Of a stretch of DNA of 11,307 nucleotides, positions 1-8,700 are shown one piece after another; the first letter of the stretch is position 1, and each line of letters begins with the position of its first letter. The stretch lies in assembly GCA_910592205.1 (NCBI GenBank), contig CAJVPJ010001223.1, positions 1-11,307 on the forward strand, read 5' to 3'. Made by a program: the position numbers and the translations under genes. The notes under the pieces were generated by a model that ran no database searches, had not been told where the DNA came from, and saw nothing but the letters and a program-made list of their open reading frames with translations. This DNA is from Paraglomus occultum (lineage: Eukaryota; Glomeromycota; Glomeromycetes; Paraglomerales; Paraglomeraceae).

Positions 1-127
1 ATAAACAGGACTAGAAAATTACATAAACTTGAGTCTTGCGATCTTGAAAACAAGCCATTGTGATCATATGACTTTAATCATATAGCATCTTTTATTTAAA
101 CGCGCGTAGTTTTTATCAAATTGCAAA
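1..127. other. No recognisable feature
   Basis: This is AT-rich sequence with no reading frame that resembles a known protein. It directly precedes the transposase relic and may be part of the same decayed element. A TTTAAA followed by CGCGCGTAG near 95-110 loosely resembles TTTAAAAGCGCGTAG near 10437, upstream of the better preserved transposase copy. That match is too short to be conclusive. Confidence 0.4.
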
Positions 128-222
128 CGATGATGATCCAAAGCATGCTAGTCGTATTGCTTAAAAATAGCCAGTCAACGACCTGGATCTTAAAGAAAAC
201 CATAATGAGAGACATAGAGCGA
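128..222 (+). pseudogene. Tc1/mariner transposase relic (DPKH region)
   Basis: A short decayed piece of a Tc1-type transposase. Around 128-163 the + strand reads NDDDPKHASRIA, which matches the conserved (D)NDPKHTS block that carries the second catalytic Asp of the DDE/D domain in this superfamily. The following bases to about 222 align by eye with the second copy at 10940-11010, which covers the region before and across the IEN.W motif. Frameshifts and a gap of roughly two dozen bases separate the two copies. No start, no HTH domain and no terminal repeats are visible, so only a fragment remains. It has the same orientation as the copy at the right edge and probably comes from the same family. 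Confidence 0.7.
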
Positions 223-502
223 GGCATTTTTAATGTTCGCATATATCATTAATACTACATGAATGGCAAATCGTCAACTCATTACGCTATAGCTGAGAGG
301 ATCGGCCTCGACAAATGTTAGAATAGTGAGGGCCATCGCTGGATGATGACTCGCCATTGCTGGCTTTCGACAGTTTCTCTCTGTCGCCTTCTTGCTAACA
401 GAAGTTATGCACTAAGAGAAAACCAAGCCCACTTGATTGACATGCTGTTCGAAAGTGGTGGTAAAAAATTTTTTACAGAGACAAGAGTAAATATTTACAT
501 TC

Positions 503-541
503 ATTGGTCGAAATTATGTGCCGGACAGAGAAATTCATGTG
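503..541 (+). repeat. 39-base direct repeat, copy 1
   Basis: This copy contains the core TGTGCCGGACAGAGAAATTC. It matches 757-795 at 37 of 39 positions by eye; the two differences are A/G and T/C transitions in the left part. Weaker similarity continues on both sides: an ATTACA/TTTACATT-like stretch to the left and a GAAATTTTT-like stretch to the right. The two copies may therefore be parts of a longer diverged unit of about 65 bases. Its origin is unknown. It could be subterminal transposon sequence. Confidence 0.8.
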
Positions 542-756
542 ATTGAAATTTTTCCTTGCTTCGGACACTGATGACATAATGTCACGATCAGAACTGCCGA
601 TCACTTTTACCAAAAACATTTTTGATCACATTTAGTATCAAAATTAATACAATAAAAAACTTCAAAAACGCGTGTAGATACGATTATATATCTAGGAAAC
701 GAAAACCGTTGTTCGTCTGGAGCAATCAATAAGTCGTCATCACATCTATTACAAAA

Positions 757-795
757 ATTGGTCGAGATCATGTGCCGGACAGAGAAATTCATGTG
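757..795 (+). repeat. 39-base direct repeat, copy 2
   Basis: This is the second copy of the unit at 503-541, in the same orientation and 254 bases downstream (start to start). It shares the 20-base core TGTGCCGGACAGAGAAATTC exactly. The sequence between the copies is not itself repeated. Confidence 0.8.
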
Positions 796-1453
796 TTCAA
801 AATTTTTTCATAGTGCGTAAACAGTAATAGTTCTTCGCTTTGCATGAAATTTTGTCACCAGTACTTAACTTTATTGATTATAAAAGCATACAAAATAATT
901 AGGGGGAGGAAATGTTACTGTCGAACTACCTAAATTTCTACTTGATCTTCGTAAGCGAGAACTGCGTAATATCGACATGTTAACTATTAGTATATTTCGA
1001 AAATTAGCAAAGTAATTATAAGCTCAGCTACAATAAAAGGATCGTTAGAATAATGAATAGGAATCTCCGATTCTTGCAATTTATAATACCGATGCACATC
1101 AACATCATTTCTAATAAGTACATTCAAACATAGCATACGCCCCTAGTACCTGTACTCCGATAATGCCAAACTGTCCTTTTTCCAATCTGTGACTTTTCGT
1201 AACAATATGAGTGGTATATCAAGAGTGACCATATCAAGTGCATTTATCTTAATTTGGTTACCTAATTGTCAGTTAGCTAAGGCAGTAGGATCGGCTCCTC
1301 GTAGATAAAAAAATGATCGATAGAACAGGGAACTTTGCTCAAACAGGTAAGCGTTTTGCCAGGGATTCAGGGGTTGCGTGACGGAACGGGAAACAACCAA
1401 ACCCATAACAGTATTACTAGTTATATGATATTAATCTCATTCGTTTAATACCT

Positions 1454-1525
1454 GGTTGCGTGGTGTAATGGTTAGCACCCAAGACTCTGAATCTTGTGAT
1501 CCGAGTTCGAATCTCGGCGCGACCT
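1454..1525 (+). tRNA. tRNA-Gln (anticodon CTG)
   Basis: This 72-base cloverleaf has no intron. The acceptor strands GGTTGCG (1454-1460) and CGCGACC (1518-1524) pair with one G-T wobble, and T1525 is the discriminator base, as in other eukaryotic tRNA-Gln. The D arm reads TGGTGTAATGGTTAGCA and serves as the A box. The anticodon stem CAAGA/TCTTG encloses the loop CTCTGAA, with anticodon CTG at 1487-1489, which reads the CAG codon. The T arm is CCGAG-TTCGAAT-CTCGG and contains the B box. The 3' CCA is not encoded, as expected for a nuclear gene. A TTTT run 10 bases downstream is a suitable RNA polymerase III stop. All arms pair, so the gene is probably functional. Confidence 0.97.
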
Positions 1526-1535
1526 TAATCTACCG

Positions 1536-1539
1536 TTTT
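1536..1539 (+). terminator. RNA polymerase III terminator of the tRNA-Gln gene
   Basis: A TTTT run on the non-template strand, 10 bases after the discriminator base, is the minimal polymerase III stop signal. It is assigned by position and sequence only. Confidence 0.65.
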
Positions 1540-1911
1540 GAATACCCCGTTCCTAGCATGATTCAAGATTTTTCTTCTTATTTTATTCCTTGTGTGCCGC
1601 AACGCGCAGGTGAACAATCTATGCATTAACAGATCATATCCAAATTCGAACTTCAACTATGCAGCACAACTACATTGTAGGTTTAGAATACCTTCAATGT
1701 TCACGTTCTTATGCATATATACGATTTACCTAGTCTTTCTTTGTGTGCGGGTCATGAGAAGATATAAAACCCTGAAACCCTGTCTAGTGAAACAAAAATA
1801 TTTTCAATCAACACCGGATTAAAATTTTTGTCTACTGTCGATAAGAATTCATCTGCTCGATTAACGCAATATCCTTTATAGAACACGAGAATATAAGACA
1901 ACTTATTAACT
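1540..1911 (+). other. 5' flank of the dynein intermediate chain gene
   Basis: This AT-rich stretch between the tRNA terminator and the dynein start codon is the expected place for the promoter and 5' UTR. I see no clear TATA box with a positioned start site and no coding exon that would extend the dynein N-terminus. The 76-codon frame at 1592-1822 (+) has no recognisable content. The start context ACTATGGACA is ordinary. Confidence 0.5.
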
Positions 1912-4900
1912 ATGGACAAGAGAAAGGAAGAACTGGCCAGAAAACGACAGAAATTGGCTGAGTTGCGCAGGTTGAAGGAAGAGAGAAACAAGGTTGCTCC
2001 AGAAAAAGATCCTGCGGTAATTGTACAGATTTATTAATTGATATGGAATTGAATCAGCAAATTAAATTAGCTTTATATAGTGGCTGTAATTATAATGTTT
2101 CCTGTAATTTTGGCTCACTAACCAAAAATTGAATTGATCCCATCATTGTTTAATGTCTTCTGAAGCTCGCAGCAGAAGCTCCTCGTTCCCGGAGTGAAGA
2201 TGTTAGAGATCTGGTAAATTTACTTCTTAATGATAAGAAAGACGAAAGGCGACCTTCCACACCTGGTCCAACCGACTTGGTTGGAGACTCTGATGGTGGG
2301 AGTGATAAAGAACCCCGGCGTTTGCCTCTGAGTCTCGAATCGAATGGAACTGAGACTAGTGTCAGCCCGACGATCAGTTTACCGCAAAGGTTGGTGCCTA
2401 TCTTGGAAAAAAGTGGATGCTGCATAGACAATTTATATATAAATCATTATAAGGATAATAACCAACCTACTTAGTTACTATCCAAGATAACCGTGTCTGC
2501 TTTGATATTCTGTTCTTTCCATTAAATTCTAGCCCGCAAGTGTCTGCTAGCGGATCACGTTTCATACCAGACTTTTCATCCTTCGAAGCTGTAATCCTTG
2601 ATATTGCTCCAAAGGTAAGTTTATTTTTAATCATATACAACCTCTCTGCGTTTATTGATAATGGATTTACCATTTTCTTCCTTTCGTACTCACTGCACCA
2701 CAATTGGGCGCCTACTCTAATTCATTACATCAAAAAAGGAAGTAGTATTTTACGACAAAGAGGCACAGACAAAAGAGACATCTACTAACCCGCCAGCACC
2801 GTCGGAGGATGAAATACGTGAGAGGGTTGAGAGGGAACTCGCTCAAAGAGAAAAGATGCGACTAGCACAAATCGAAGAAGAGAAAGCCAAAGCGGAAGCC
2901 GAAAGAAGGAGGGCAGCAAAAGCCAGAGGTATGATATGAAAAATACTTTTATGAGATGGAGTTATGCAAGACTTTATTAAATTATGGAAACATACCTTTT
3001 ACCATTGAAATATCAGATTTAAATGAAGAGCAAAAAAAGAAAATTCTTTCTTCGGCTGATTTTGTCGAATTTGTTGATCACTCCACTAAACTCGTTGGAC
3101 GAGTTCTTTCTGATGACTATGATTTCATGAAAGATTATTCCATTACTCAAGATGATGATAAGTAAGATATAAACGCATTTGTAGCGTTTCTTGTATCTTG
3201 AAAACGTAGTAAGACCACTTATGCTATTAGAAGTGCGTGTATTGATACTTGTACTTACGCCTTTTAGTGGGGACGAAGATTCGGGTAATAGAGTAAAATA
3301 TCTTTACTCATTCTTTGATGAACGATGGGCGAAAGCACGCGCTACACGGTCCGTGACCGACGTTAATTGGTCTCACAAGGTTGAGTACTGTTACTAAACT
3401 CCGTCTCAAGTTAGAATGTCTGATAGAGTATTAACTGTGATTATAGCGATGGTGATGATTAACGAATAAGTATTCAATTTTCACCCCACCTCGAACACGG
3501 TTTCGATCGCATTTATTTTCGTCAAAATAGTTCCCTGAGCTTTGTGTCGCATCATATAATAAAAACCCGGTGACATCAAGTGAACCGGATGGATTAGTAC
3601 TTGTGTGGAATCTGCATTTAGTAGCAAGGCCGGAATACGTGTTCCATGCACAGGTTGGTTTTACTTCTTATTGTATGAGTGAGATATGGACGCTTATTAT
3701 TTACAATCAACTTACAACATACTATTCCTTCTTTTTTGCGCCATTTCCCGGGGATATGCCTAGTCCGACGTCCTAACAACAACGTTCTCTCCGTTCCATC
3801 CAAATTACATTATTGGCGGTTGCTATTCAGGACAGATAGTCATCTGGGATAACCGTGCCAAGTCCCAGCCCGTTCTCAAAACACCGCTCTCCGCAAATGG
3901 CCATACGCACCCTATATACTCTATGCAAATGGTTGGAACCCAGAATGCTCATAACCTGATTACGGCATCTACTGATGGATTGGTGTGTGCATGGCAATTG
4001 GATATGCTCACTCAGCCACAAGAGTCATTGGAACTGGTGCATCCAGGTCATAATAAGACGGATGAAGTTTCTGTCACTGCTCTTGGGTTTCCGGATGCCG
4101 AGACTACTGCATTCTGGGTCGGAACGGAAGAAGGGAATGTATACCAAGCAAATCGGTTTGACAGGGCTGGAAGGTCTGTGGTTTTGATTAGTTTAATTAA
4201 GAATGTATTTTCAACATGTGGTCTTTAGCTGATTTGTTTTGTATCAATTTTTGGGGCCTACTTTCTGCGCATCCAATTTCTCCAAACAGCAAGGCTGGAA
4301 TAAATCAATACGATTATTATAAAGGCCACTGGGGACCGGTGACAGGCCTTGAATTTCACCCTCTTGTAGGCCAAGTCGACTTCTCCGATCTTTTCCTCAC
4401 CTCTAGTGTGGACTGGACTGTCAAGCTTTGGAGAGCCAAATCAATATCCAGACCGTCTAGTCAAGAGCAAAATATCAATCCTCTCTATTCATTCGAAGGT
4501 GCTGACGATTACGTCTACGATGTCAAATGGTCACCCAATCACCCTGCTCTATTCGCAAGCGTTGATGGAACTGGCAGATTTAGTCTGTGGAACTTGAATA
4601 TGGACACCGAAGTGCCCGTTGTAGGATTAAATGTCGGAAATGGGAAGGCACTAAATAAGATTCAGTGGGATAAGGAAGGAAGAAAAGTTGCTATTGGTTC
4701 ATCAGACGCGAAAGTTCATGTTTATGATATTGGAGAGGTGAGTAATGAAACGAAGTTATAGAATCAATCAATACGGAAAAGACACTCTAAAACGAAATAA
4801 CGCGTAAACATCTATGTGAACAAACTCATCACATACACATTCTTTCCTGCATCAATAGCTCGGTCATGCGCATCCGGATGAGTCGAAGAATCTACAAAAG

Positions 4901-4972
4901 GTCATTAGCGACATGGCTGCTGTCAGTGAATTAGAAAACGCCAGAAATGTTGCTGCGGGGAAACGAAATTGA
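1912..4972 (+). CDS. Cytoplasmic dynein 1 intermediate chain (10 exons)
   Basis: This is the WD-repeat subunit of cytoplasmic dynein, which links the heavy chains to light chains and dynactin for minus-end microtubule transport. Exons: 1912-2016, 2166-2389, 2533-2614, 2739-2928, 3017-3161, 3268-3379, 3531-3653, 3764-4173, 4290-4737, 4859-4972. All nine introns (88-151 bases) are GT-AG and the phases agree, giving 650 residues (animal homologues about 640). Order: an N-terminal charged helix, residues 1-30, probable p150Glued contact; a Ser/Pro-rich linker; a light-chain segment, EVVFYDKEAQT at 138-148; a coiled-coil stretch, about 165-200; a Roadblock-binding-like segment from D201; then the beta-propeller, about 255-613. 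Recognisable propeller blocks are EPDGLVLVWN, GGCYSGQIVIWDNR, VGTQNAHNLITASTDG, TSSVDWTVKLW and HPALFASVDGTGRFSLWN. The C-terminus ends ENARNVAAGKRN. Less certain points: the intron 1 boundary lies in poorly conserved sequence, the intron 3 acceptor is A-rich, and the intron 8 donor is weak (GTCTGT). Confidence 0.97.
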
Positions 4973-5075
4973 GACAGGAACTTGTTTGTCACGTTTAGCG
5001 TTCAGTGATTGCTGACTATTATATGTTAGCAGATATTGTATATTTACACTTGTTGATTTAAATTAAGACATTTGA

Positions 5076-5081
5076 ATTAAA
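5076..5081 (+). promoter_or_regulatory. Possible poly(A) signal of the dynein gene
   Basis: ATTAAA on the + strand, about 104 bases after the dynein stop codon, is the commonest variant of the AATAAA signal. In DNA this AT-rich such hexamers are frequent by chance, and fungal poly(A) signals are loose, so this is only a candidate. Confidence 0.35.
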
Positions 5082-5767
5082 GATTCCATATCATCTTTAC
5101 TATACTTGTGTCTTTCATGGGTTGCTTATTTATATGTATCGAGGGTGGGTGTGGCATAAATGAATTCTGGCTACTGTGACTGTAAGATGTTAAGTATGAC
5201 AACACAATCGGTTCGCCCAATTTTCGTGTTTCAGACACTATAACGAGAGAAAAGTTCAGTACTCCAAGATTGTTTTCAAAACAGTACCACGAGCAATTTA
5301 TTTTACAAGTCCTTGTCACGTTAGAATATTAACTTGACGTTTTGAATTGTTCAAGCGATGATGTATTGAAATTCACAAGTATGTTATTTTTTTAGAAGAA
5401 ATATTTATTTCTGATGAATCACGTAAGCTAGTGAACCTGTTGTCCAAAGAAATGTAATTACTTTGTAATTACTGTCATTTATCACCATTTTGTTGCCCCT
5501 TTACTTCTTTCATTTTCAACCCACAAACTTGCGATAATTTATTTAATTCCGTGTAACTCTTTTATTTTAAATTAGAAGAATTAGTCAGTAATTATCCACT
5601 CGCGTATACTAAAAATTGGGAAGTTATGTACTGTACGAATTAATTCCAAGTGTCAAACGTTTCTATGAATTTTAATGCAGGTCGCCATATAATTCCTATT
5701 CTGTAAACGTCATCTGAAACTTCGCCAGAAACCCACATCACGCAAATCCAGGTCGACCCAAGTTAAG

Positions 5768-5786
5768 TTAAAAAAATTTTTTTTAA
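5768..5786. repeat. A7T8 near-palindrome just past the eIF5B stop
   Basis: TT, seven A, eight T, then AA: an almost perfect inverted repeat 5-23 bases downstream of the eIF5B stop codon. It could act as an A/T-rich 3'-end element for eIF5B or be a chance homopolymer junction. No function is shown by the sequence. Confidence 0.5.
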
Positions 5787-5790
5787 TATA

Positions 5791-8700
5791 TTAAACGTTC
5801 AGTATCTTCTTCAGTTTTATAATAAGTGCCCAGTCCTCTTTGGATACATCATTTCTAAAAGATTCTTTTAGAACGTCGATAGATTGACGAGAAATCTGAA
5901 ATAGAAATGACATTAGCAATCCAAAATGAATGGATTATCAAAGATGTCAAATAGATTGATACTCACCTTGCTGTAAAGCTCGTCTTGTTCAACGAAATGT
6001 CTCCCAATCATTTTTGGCGCTTCATAACTGGGACACTCGATCTTAACTGCTACTCCGCCAGTCGCCTGACCCTTCCGCACCGTATCAATATTCTTATGGT
6101 TCTGTTGTATCGATGCTACTCTCCCAAGATTGAGTATTTCACGCGCCTATTAATAAGGTGCATGCGACAATTATGTATAAATTCTAGTGTCGGATATATC
6201 ATGTTCGCGTAAGACTAAATTTAAATTGTACACTTACGTTCGTCGCAGGATCAACTTTAACGACGCATATAGGCGTACCCACTCGTAATGAACCTTCAAC
6301 GACATCAACACCAACCAGAATAGGATCTCTCTTATTGAATATTGCACCTGGTATAATCCTGAGTATGCACGGGAAGACTGCCTGTGGAGCTTGATCCCTT
6401 CGCTTCTGCTCGAGAATATCCTAATAATAGAGAAGATAGGTTGGAGCTACTTGATGTCGACCTATTCTACAACTATGATATTTTGTGGTTTCCTTATTTA
6501 CCTGGTTATAAGCAGTGAACTGATCAAACAAGTGATAAATAATATCGGCTTTAAACATCTTAATTCCAAGCTCTTCTGCCAAGTCTTGGGCCTCTTTGTC
6601 AAACTTCACATCAAATGCAAGAATCACAGCGAATCTGCAAGTCGCATAATATAGTCAACATGGTAGCCATCAATACCAATAGTTATCACATCACTGAATA
6701 AACTTTCCATCAATTACTCACTCCTTAGCTTTCTCAAGCATGCTAGCAGCCCTCATAACATCTTTCCTGTGTACCGGTCCGATACCAACGCCCGACACCG
6801 GTATCTTACTCGACTTCAAAAACTCCAGCAGGGCTTCCAGTGATCCTAGGGTGCTCGCCTGTACGTAAACACCTTTTCCACTTTTATCAACTGAACTCAA
6901 CATATCCTGCAAATCGCTCATAACCTCTTCTTTGACCTCCTCCTCATCGTCATCCGGGCCGACTACCAACAGCCTACTACCAGCAATAGCTTTATCCAGA
7001 TCCTGTGCGGATATTTTCACACCTTGTGCAGCCTTGACACTCTTGTGGTGAACATAAGAGGATTTCACGCGCAGTTCACGTAAAGGCTGCGGTGTCAGTA
7101 ATGCTCTTATATTAGTCACTATCGGACCGTTTAATCCGCATATAACAATTCTATCGCCTTCGTTTAGGACTCCATTGGAGAGGATTACATCGATTGTAGT
7201 GCCAAGGCCATCGATTACTTTAACTTCGAGAACCGTGCATTCAAGTTCGGAGAGGTACATCAGTTGATTAGACATACGCGTTTGGGTGAGATTAACAAGC
7301 AACATAAGCATATCTGGAATGCCTTCGCCTGTTATGGCTGAGGTTGGGACTAGAGAAACAAATTTGGCAAAGTTTTTGTTCTCATAGTACAAAACCGAAT
7401 TTAAACCCTGTAGGCAAGTATATTGTAAGTTGTATTTCAACAAAGTATGCTTTATATTGAAACAAGTCGATATTTAACCTGCTCAGCAAACGCTACTATG
7501 GTCTGCTGCACGCGATCTTGAAATTCTCTTTTCACATGATTTTCTTGTTTTTCAATTGAATCTACAAAGGCGTTATCCGGTATTGATTTCCACCCATATA
7601 TGCGATCAATCTAACATAAATACAACCATATTAATGCAGTCTCGTCCAACGAATCTAAACAATTCCATGCACTCAATAGACACACACCTTATTCAATGCA
7701 ACAATGAACGGTGTCTTCCGATCTCTCAATAGTCTCAACGACTCCAAGGTTTGCGGTTCCAGTCCATGCTGTAAATAGTACAAATTGAGTAAACGAAGCG
7801 TACGGTCTTGGTGACTTACTTCCCCGACCACAAGAAATTGCGGCACCATCTCTGGGACAATCCTATATGACTTGATGACCTACCATTATATCAACCACCA
7901 AAATAGCAATATTACAGAGTGATGAGCCACGCGAGCGTAAATTAGTAAACGACTCGTGACCTGGAGTGTCGATAATAAGCAGACCAGGAAGATTGTATTC
8001 TTGTCTACCATCCTAATATACGAGTTACAAATAGTTGATAAGTATTTGGAATAACACAAGATATGTCTATTGCCATTCCGTTAGCGGTTGCAGTTTTTTC
8101 TAAATAAACAGTTCAACAAACCTTATTCAAAGGGGCAGTTTTTATTTTGATTGTATCCATTGGGAAATATGAAGCTCCAATCTGCTGAGTAATACCCCCA
8201 GCTTCACCCTCTTGAACATTAGTCTGTCGAATTTTGTCTAATAGTTTTGTTTTCCCGGTATCTACGTGTCCAAGAATGCAACAAATAGGTGAACGAAGAT
8301 TGTCTTTCGATGCAACAGGTTTTGTGGCGGGTTTTTTCAAACGGTCTGTATCAAGTTGCGTAGTGGGTTGTGTATCTGTCTCTGTAACAGGTTTCGTGAC
8401 AGTTTTTGAGCTTGGTTCTAGACAGGAATAATTTCAATAAATAAGTATTTACGGATAAAGAACACTATGCTCACAGCGCAAATCCTGGTTTACTAACCAG
8501 TTCGCTCGCCTTTCGCAGAAACATGTTCCTTCTTGTCCTTCACTTCCTTTGCCTTCAATTCCATTGCCTTTTCTCTCTCTGCTTTCTCTCTCTCTGCTTT
8601 CTCTTTCTCTACTTTCTCCTTCTCTACTTTCTCCTTCTCTGCTTTCTCCTTCTCTGCTTTCTCCTTCTCTGCTTTCTCTTCCTTTGTCTTTAATTCCTTT

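Larger units (their letters stand above)
223..1453. other. Long intergenic stretch without a gene
   Basis: About 1.2 kb of AT-rich DNA with only short open frames (for example 343-546 on + and 607-792 on -). Their translations show no domain, no compositional bias typical of proteins, and no splice-linked continuation. The one internal structure I see is the diverged direct repeat pair at 503-541 and 757-795. The stretch is probably decayed repeat or transposon sequence. Confidence 0.6.
4973..5790. other. Convergent intergenic region, shared 3' UTR zone
   Basis: These 818 bases lie between the dynein stop (TGA at 4970-4972) and the eIF5B stop (TAA, - strand, 5793-5791). The region is AT-rich and has no coding frame I can support; the 80-codon - strand frame at 5077-5319 has no recognisable content. 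It should contain both 3' UTRs. An ATTAAA at 5076-5081 is a plausible poly(A) signal for the dynein transcript, about 100 bases past its stop. No tRNA, repeat array or transposon end is visible. Confidence 0.6.

Noticed and set aside
343-546. 67-codon open frame on the + strand
   Set aside because: No known motif, no upstream signals, and its end falls in the 39-base repeat. The length is expected by chance.
1592-1822. 76-codon open frame with a hydrophobic stretch, upstream of the dynein gene
   Set aside because: The hydrophobic run comes from AT-rich codons. There is no homology and no splice link to the dynein start, so it is treated as 5' flank.
2150-2431. 93-codon open frame on the - strand
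   Set aside because: It lies opposite dynein exon 2, whose frame connects in phase to neighbouring exons. The antisense product has no recognisable features.
5077-5319. 80-codon - strand frame between the convergent genes
   Set aside because: No recognisable domain, and it sits in the shared 3' UTR zone. Probably chance.
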